Position numbers and translations under genes: made by a program. The notes under the pieces are model-generated. The model saw only the letters and a list, made by a program, of their open reading frames with translations, was not told the DNA's origin and searched no databases. 64,000 nucleotides of DNA, from assembly GCA_947623455.1 (NCBI GenBank), contig OX392528.1, positions 56,624,322-56,688,321 of the forward strand, in the 5' to 3' direction. This DNA is from Mimachlamys varia. Its lineage: Eukaryota; Mollusca; Bivalvia; Pectinida; Pectinidae. How positions within the stretch are numbered: the stretch's first letter is position 1; each line of letters begins with the position of its first letter. This document shows, one piece after another, positions 59,555 through 64,000 of this stretch.

Positions 59555-60375
59555 TCTTAAAGGAATGGCTTATTTCATGACCAAAGGATGGACGATTTTA
59601 TACTTATTTATGAATGGAACAGTATAACAAGGGACGGGGTGTGCTCAACACACACCTGTGTGAAAGGCCCACACGTAAATCCAGCACAACTTAAGTGTTC
59701 AGAAAGGACATGTCTGTTTAGAAACACGTGTCCCATATATATACGTTTCGGTCTAGACATGACTGTAATTATATGAAACATAAAAACAATCGCCTAGTGT
59801 CTTAACAGATGGTTAGGGATCCCAAACACGGTTTTGCCAATTAATTAAAAGATATTTATAACTAGAATTCAAGGTATTGAAAGGTCCCCAAGCCACTGAT
59901 TCCATATTTGTACCTAGCAAAACGCTTTAATCATTTGACTATGATTATGTAGTCTTCACAAATAGATGATCTCAAAATATATCGGGAAACTGATTTTGGG
60001 GGGCTTTTGGGACTTTTTTGTTTTACATTAACGCATATTAATTCCAATGACACAACTTGATTTTATAAAAAAAAATCCAAATAATTTTGTCACAAGTACA
60101 AAAAATAGTTTCAAAACATTGGTTTAGGTGAATGAATCCGTAAACAGCTGTTTACCAGAGTGTTAGGGTTCACTGCCTTTTGTTCATTGCCAAGTAAAAT
60201 GAAGGATCTGAGCACCATATGTGTACATTCCATTTTTATTCCGTATCATTGGTAGCATGTTTGTTTATGTTATCTATATTAATTCATTACATGTAAAACT
60301 TGTATACAATGTATCTAGTTGTTGTGTTTTTTATCATCGAAATTCCATTGGATGTGCCATGGTGTCTTAAGAGCA
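59555..60375. other. Gene C 3' UTR and spacer
   Basis: No further gene. TAATTAAAAG near 59842 contains ATTAAA, a possible poly(A) signal. Otherwise nothing is recognised. Confidence 0.45.
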
Positions 60376-60634
60376 CAGGGAACTGAGAATTTGTTACAGC
60401 TACACGTAGTTTTGGACGTGTGTAGACTAATTTTGCGGGGAGGGGGGGGGGGGTTGTTACACATGTAGTTCATTTTCGAAAAAGGTAGCCGTTATGACCA
60501 AATATGACCCTATTTCATCGAAAATTGAACTTAACAACCCACCCACCCCCCCCACCCAGCAAAAAAGTGAAAAATTACTCTTAAACACATTCGTTAAGGT
60601 CTAAAACCAGCTGTAACAAATTCTCAGGTCCCTG
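60376..60634. mobile_element. MITE, CAGGGACCTGA family, copy 3
   Basis: It starts CAGGGAACTGAGAATTTG and ends in TTCTCAGGTCCCTG. Inner TTCATTTTCGA and TCGAAAATTGAAC pair, and the arms carry complementary G- and C-runs. It is longer (259 bp) and more diverged than copies 1 and 2. Confidence 0.85.
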
Positions 60635-60792
60635 GTCCCTGTCCCTGTGTCCAAAAGGGCCGGACACGCTCACCTTGCTACCGTGGACATGTTTTTCTAC
60701 ATCTAACATGGCAAAATATTCTGCAAATGCTTTGGACTCCAAAATGGCTTCCGCTGACAAAAATACAATTAATAAATGGGATTTTCCGATAA

Positions 60793-60953
60793 CGGGTTTG
60801 AGTTTCATGAACTTTCTTTACATTGGGGAGGTTCCTTTACTTTCAAACATCTCTAAGGAAAGCATTACATTGGTTGAGGGAAGTTCCATATGATTTCCAT
60901 TACATAATGCTTTCCTATGGAGATTTTTAAGGAACGTTGATGAAAGCGGGCCC
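60793..60953. mobile_element. MITE of the 59013 family, copy 2
   Basis: The right end TTAAGGAACGTTGATGAAAG and CGGGCCC pair loosely with the left end GGGTTTGAGTTTCATGAAC. The interior GGAAAGCATTACATTGG resembles the element at 59013. Confidence 0.7.
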
Positions 60954-61076
60954 AGTTTATGTTTATGTAAAATGGTCTTCCACAGTACCGGGGATGCAGT
61001 TCGGAAGATCAGGTTAAATTCTCAAATGCCCGAGTTTGGCCTTTCTCTCCCCGAGGAGCTCGACTCCTCTGCTGTG

Positions 61077-61232
61077 ATCACAGTTGCTTGAGTTTCTGTC
61101 AGTATATAAAAAATGTTTATATATATATTGAGCCGCGGCCCATTACAGAATGTACATTACTGTAATGGGAGGCTTATTTCACGCATGTTTATTTATTATT
61201 TACTGACAGAAACTCAAGCAAATGTGCTGTGA
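61077..61232. mobile_element. Foldback with ATCACAG...TTGCTTGAG ends
   Basis: ATCACAGTTGCTTGAGTTTC, TGTCAGTA at the left is mirrored by TACTGACAGAAACTCAAGCA and CTGTGAT at the right, with a 5-nt gap. An inner pair CCCATTACAG / CTGTAATGGG makes a second hairpin at its centre. It is a small non-autonomous element. Confidence 0.8.
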
Positions 61233-61789
61233 TAAAAAGGTCGTATAGTTCCAAAAACATTCATTTGGTTTAAATTAATTCAAACTAGTTACGTGTATTA
61301 CCCTAAAGTTGGGCATAAGTTATCTAAACTTATCAACGTCTGTTCCTCTGATACTGTACAATTGTACATATATATATTTGCATGAATTACATAATGTATG
61401 CATAACATGTTTGCAATTACATGTAATATACGTTACGTAACACCTGTTTCTGAATTAGATGAAAAGTTGCACGTGTCTGACCACCTCTGTATTTGTATCT
61501 ATGGACAGATTTTCGTCGTCAAATAAAAATCTAGATCTAAATTAGCTGGATAGATATTCAATGAATTTATGGAGAAGTGTAATTCGTGCTGTATTAAATA
61601 GCTTACATTCTAAGACAAAGACGATGAATGATTATTCCCTACGAGTTCTGTCCTCTGGGCGAGACTACCAAAATCTGAAATAATGGAAGTTTAGTTACTT
61701 CTTCCTACTCGCCGCTCAGAATTTTGGAAGTCGAACGGTTGGTTCACCCTTTGTCAGTATAATGCAGAGACATATATACATGTATGTCC

Positions 61790-61845
61790 CTGGTATAATG
61801 TGATCGGTTGGGGTGTTCTGCTGGGGGCCTTCGATAATATACAAC
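61790..61845 (+). mobile_element. Fragment of the SINE-like repeat at 31330
   Basis: GGTATAATGTGATCGGTTGG and GGTGTTCTGCTGGGGGCCTT match 31448-31492. A preceding GTCAGTATAAT at 61755 is split from it by a short insertion. Confidence 0.65.
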
Positions 61846-61918
61846 AGTGTGGCCGGCGAATGTTCCGGGCTATCATAGATCAAAAAGCGACTAGTAGACA
61901 CGCTCTCGACACAAATAA

Positions 61919-62107
61919 ATTTCATTGAATTCCACTAGCCGGTTCCCTTGCAATACACACTATACCTCAGGTTTGTCTGCAACAGAATAGAATCCTTAAC
62001 GAAAATATCCATATAAATATTATGATAAACATTTGAGGAGAAATTGTATCCTCAATTTTTTAGACATTTTAAATCTATAAAGGTTAAGATGATTCTTAAG
62101 CACTTTG
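61919..62107 (+). repeat. Duplicated blocks upstream of gene D
   Basis: 61961-62107 repeats the 58769-58927 block of the last intron of gene C. 61919-61961 (TTCATTGAATTCCACTAGCC, GGTTCCCTTGCAATACACAC) recurs at 62488-62530. The layout suggests local duplication in the cluster. Confidence 0.85.
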
Positions 62108-62487
62108 CTGTTGAGTAATAATACAGAGATCGTGTATATACTTCGGCTACTGTTCTTTGATGATACAAACCAGGAAAAATTTTGGTTCGACATCCTTTAT
62201 CGTTAATGTATGACAGTCTATGATTCAAACGGCAAGAAACCATCATGCAAAAGTATGAATTCTTGCTGAATATATTCTACCACTTGCGTAAAATTAAGAA
62301 GTAATTAAGCCATATAGGCGGATCAATAATTTTAGGTTAAAGGGAGCGTCCTTTTTTCTGGAATGAACTTGTTTGTGTATAGGTGTTTGGCCTCTCTTCC
62401 ATATTACAAACACACCGTATACTCGAGTAAACCAGTACGAACTACATGTACATCACCGCTCATTGCAGTAATGTGTGTATTAAATTA

Positions 62488-62530
62488 ATTTCATTGAAAT
62501 CCATTAGCCGGTTCCCTTGCAATAAACACT
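62488..62530 (+). repeat. 43-bp direct duplication, right copy
   Basis: TTCATTGAAATCCATTAGCC and GGTTCCCTTGCAATAAACAC repeat 61919-61961 with a few changes. Confidence 0.85.
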
Positions 62531-62707
62531 GTGTTGAAAATGGTTAGAAACCGAATAGAAAATCTTGTTGGGATCAGGGCTATATACAAGCCAGCTGTAA
62601 GCTGGGATTGAGCGTCAAAAATACACGTGAGATATGTGCTGCTTATGGGGATAAACAAATGACATTCCCCACTGTTTATAGATAGTTTACTTAATTTCAT
62701 TCAGGTC

Positions 62708-62747
62708 ATGAACCAGTCAAAGATGCCCCTTACTCAGGAAGAATTAG
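62708..62747 (+). CDS. Calmodulin-like gene D, first coding exon
   Basis: ATG opens a 40-nt coding stretch reading MNQSKMPLTQEEL plus one base, then donor GTATGT. LTQEEL aligns with LTEEQI at the start of calmodulin, and the intron is phase 1 at the position found in all genes of the cluster. The exon may begin after the acceptor TTAATTTCATTCAG at 62704, with the 5' UTR further upstream. The rest of the gene, beginning with its 144-nt EF-hand exon, is not in the window, so this intron exceeds 1.25 kb. It holds a mariner relic. Confidence 0.7.
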
Positions 62748-62879
62748 GTATGTGGTTACCAACAAATTGAATGTCAATAAAATCAAGTAAATTACATAGA
62801 AAGACGCGCGTTGACAAACCTGGGTTTAGCATCTGTTCTGCATTTCTTTCTTAAGACAATTCTCAAGGTTAGGAAAATA

Positions 62880-63680
62880 AGTGCTCGTTGGATCCACCAT
62901 ATACTCATCGACGAGCTTAAATTAACGTACACGGGTACAAATGGCTAAGAAACTTCTTAAGAAGTACCCAAAATATCAGAAAGGGCATTTGATTGTCTCG
63001 TACAGTGTAGCGGGTGACGAGGCATTGGTGCATTTTTGTGAGCCTAAGAGGAAAGTTGATAATAGGATATGGGTTTTGAAACATGCCAAAAGGTCAAGTC
63101 CTGCTGAACGAACTTTGTCAGCAAAGAAGGTGTTATACACATTCAACATGCACCCACATCGCAGCACCGGGGGCCGTCCTTAGATGACCCTGGCTGTTAA
63201 TAGGACGTTAAAACAATCAGCCAACCAACCAATCAATCATGCAAATTGCTGTTCCAAAAGGTAGGGATGTGTCTGGAAGCTTCCATAAGAACGTAGTTCT
63301 GAAAAATTGCGAACATAAATGAGAAAACAATCGTCCTAAAATAGGTCTCCAGCATGTCCAGTTGTTACAAGACAATGCCCCAGCCCACAAATAAACAACT
63401 GTAGTTCAGGATTTTTTAAGTCGGAAAATGACAATGTATTACCATACCCTCAATTCAGCCCAGACCTTTCCCCCGTGTGATTTTTCCTCTTTCAGAAATT
63501 AAAAAAAACCACACATCCGATAGGAGATCTAGGTCCAGAAGTAAGCTGGAATCTGCAGTTCACCCGTTTCTGATTTGTGTACCCAATGAAGAGGATGGCA
63601 ATTGTTGCAAAAAGTGGATTTTAATATTGAAACGGTGTGTTCAAGTTACATGTAAAGCGGAATATCTTTGAAGGTAAATA
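62880..63680 (+). mobile_element. Mariner-family transposon relic (copy 3)
   Basis: In order this reads KISARWIHHI, MAKKLLKKYPKYQK, AGDEALVHFCEPKRKV (first catalytic Asp kept), WVLKHAKRSSPAERTLSAKK, LLQDNAPAHK (second Asp) and FSPDLSPCDF-like text across a frame break, then a C-terminal remnant. It is the same family as 21590-22560. Several stops and frameshifts make it inactive. A SINE tail is inserted at 63150. It lies in the first intron of gene D. Confidence 0.85.
63150..63236 (+). mobile_element. SINE tail inserted in mariner copy 3
   Basis: GGGGCCGTCCTTAGATGACC, CTGGCTGTTAATAGGACGTT and (CCAA)n match the tail of the SINE at 25298-25492. Mariner copy 1 is continuous at this point (AATCATGCAAATTG), so this is a later insertion. 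Confidence 0.75.
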
Positions 63681-64000
63681 GAAAAAAAAACATTCAAATT
63701 TTGATAAGCATTTCTGAGAAAACAGGTAATTTGCAAAAGTTTTCGAACATCCCTATTATGTCATTGTGTGATCGATATCAGCAAAATTCTGAAGAGAAAG
63801 AAACATTGAAGAAGTGGGGGAGGAGGTAGTTAATTGTCAGACGTATATTATATATTACACTCAATATATGAACATATTATAAACTGTATAAGTCAGATTT
63901 AGGGCGTACCCCCGATTTTTTTATAAATATTTCTACTTAATATTTGCTTTGGAATGCTATCTGATGATGAACTTCTTAGTTTTCATTTTTGCAAAAAATG
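63681..64000. other. Gene D intron, right edge
   Basis: AT-rich sequence, no exon seen before the window ends. Confidence 0.5.

Overview
This window is eukaryotic nuclear DNA, most likely from a bivalve mollusc. Exons are small, phase-1 and bounded by GT/AG splice sites. Introns and spacers are long and AT-rich, with many minisatellites. The window also holds tRNA-derived SINEs of a type I associate with bivalves, foldback/MITE elements, mariner relics and a decayed non-LTR retrotransposon. The species cannot be named from sequence alone.

The only genes I can support belong to a cluster of calmodulin-like EF-hand genes. Gene A (+) has exons at 521-664, 10447-10692 and 11811-11851; its 5' end lies outside the window. 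Gene B (-) has exons at 34981-35011, 34398-34541, 32947-33189 and 31107-31135. With an ATG-only first exon it would encode 149 residues, the length of calmodulin. Gene C (+) has exons at 56355-56373, 56985-57128, 57850-58104 and 59529-59554 and encodes about 147 residues. Gene D (+) shows only a first coding exon, 62708-62747, and runs off the right edge. A, B and C share the layout of animal calmodulin genes: a 144-nt EF-hand exon, phase-1 introns and a tiny last exon. All three also carry one 243-255 nt exon covering the end of EF2, EF3 and EF4. Gene B keeps four canonical Ca2+ loops; A and C have lost key loop residues.

Layout. 1-11.9 kb is gene A. Its 9.8-kb intron holds a 49-bp minisatellite that copies the exon's own 3' end and splice donor about 40 times. 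It also holds a broken LINE, a ~150-bp tandem array with a perfect estrogen-response-element palindrome in every unit, and a second LINE endonuclease fragment. 12-31 kb is gene-free: SINE pieces, a 4.2-kb 31-bp satellite, two mariner relics with a flanking 195-bp direct repeat, a near-perfect foldback and a 230-bp MITE. 31.1-35.0 kb is gene B. 35-56 kb is probably its long first intron plus the divergent spacer to gene C. It is crowded with 46-, 27-, 39-, 30- and 10-bp arrays, and two ATG|GTAAGT candidate first exons lie at 50.25 and 52.75 kb. 56.4-59.6 kb is gene C. 59.6-64 kb holds MITEs, duplicated intron-like sequence, the first exon of gene D and a third mariner relic.

Genes A and B converge, B and C diverge, and C and D are in tandem. 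The proteins would be small cytosolic Ca2+ sensors. Divergent calmodulin-like proteins are known in bivalves, some tied to shell formation, but no such role can be read from this sequence. The most unusual signal is the splice-donor minisatellite at the first visible exon of gene A.
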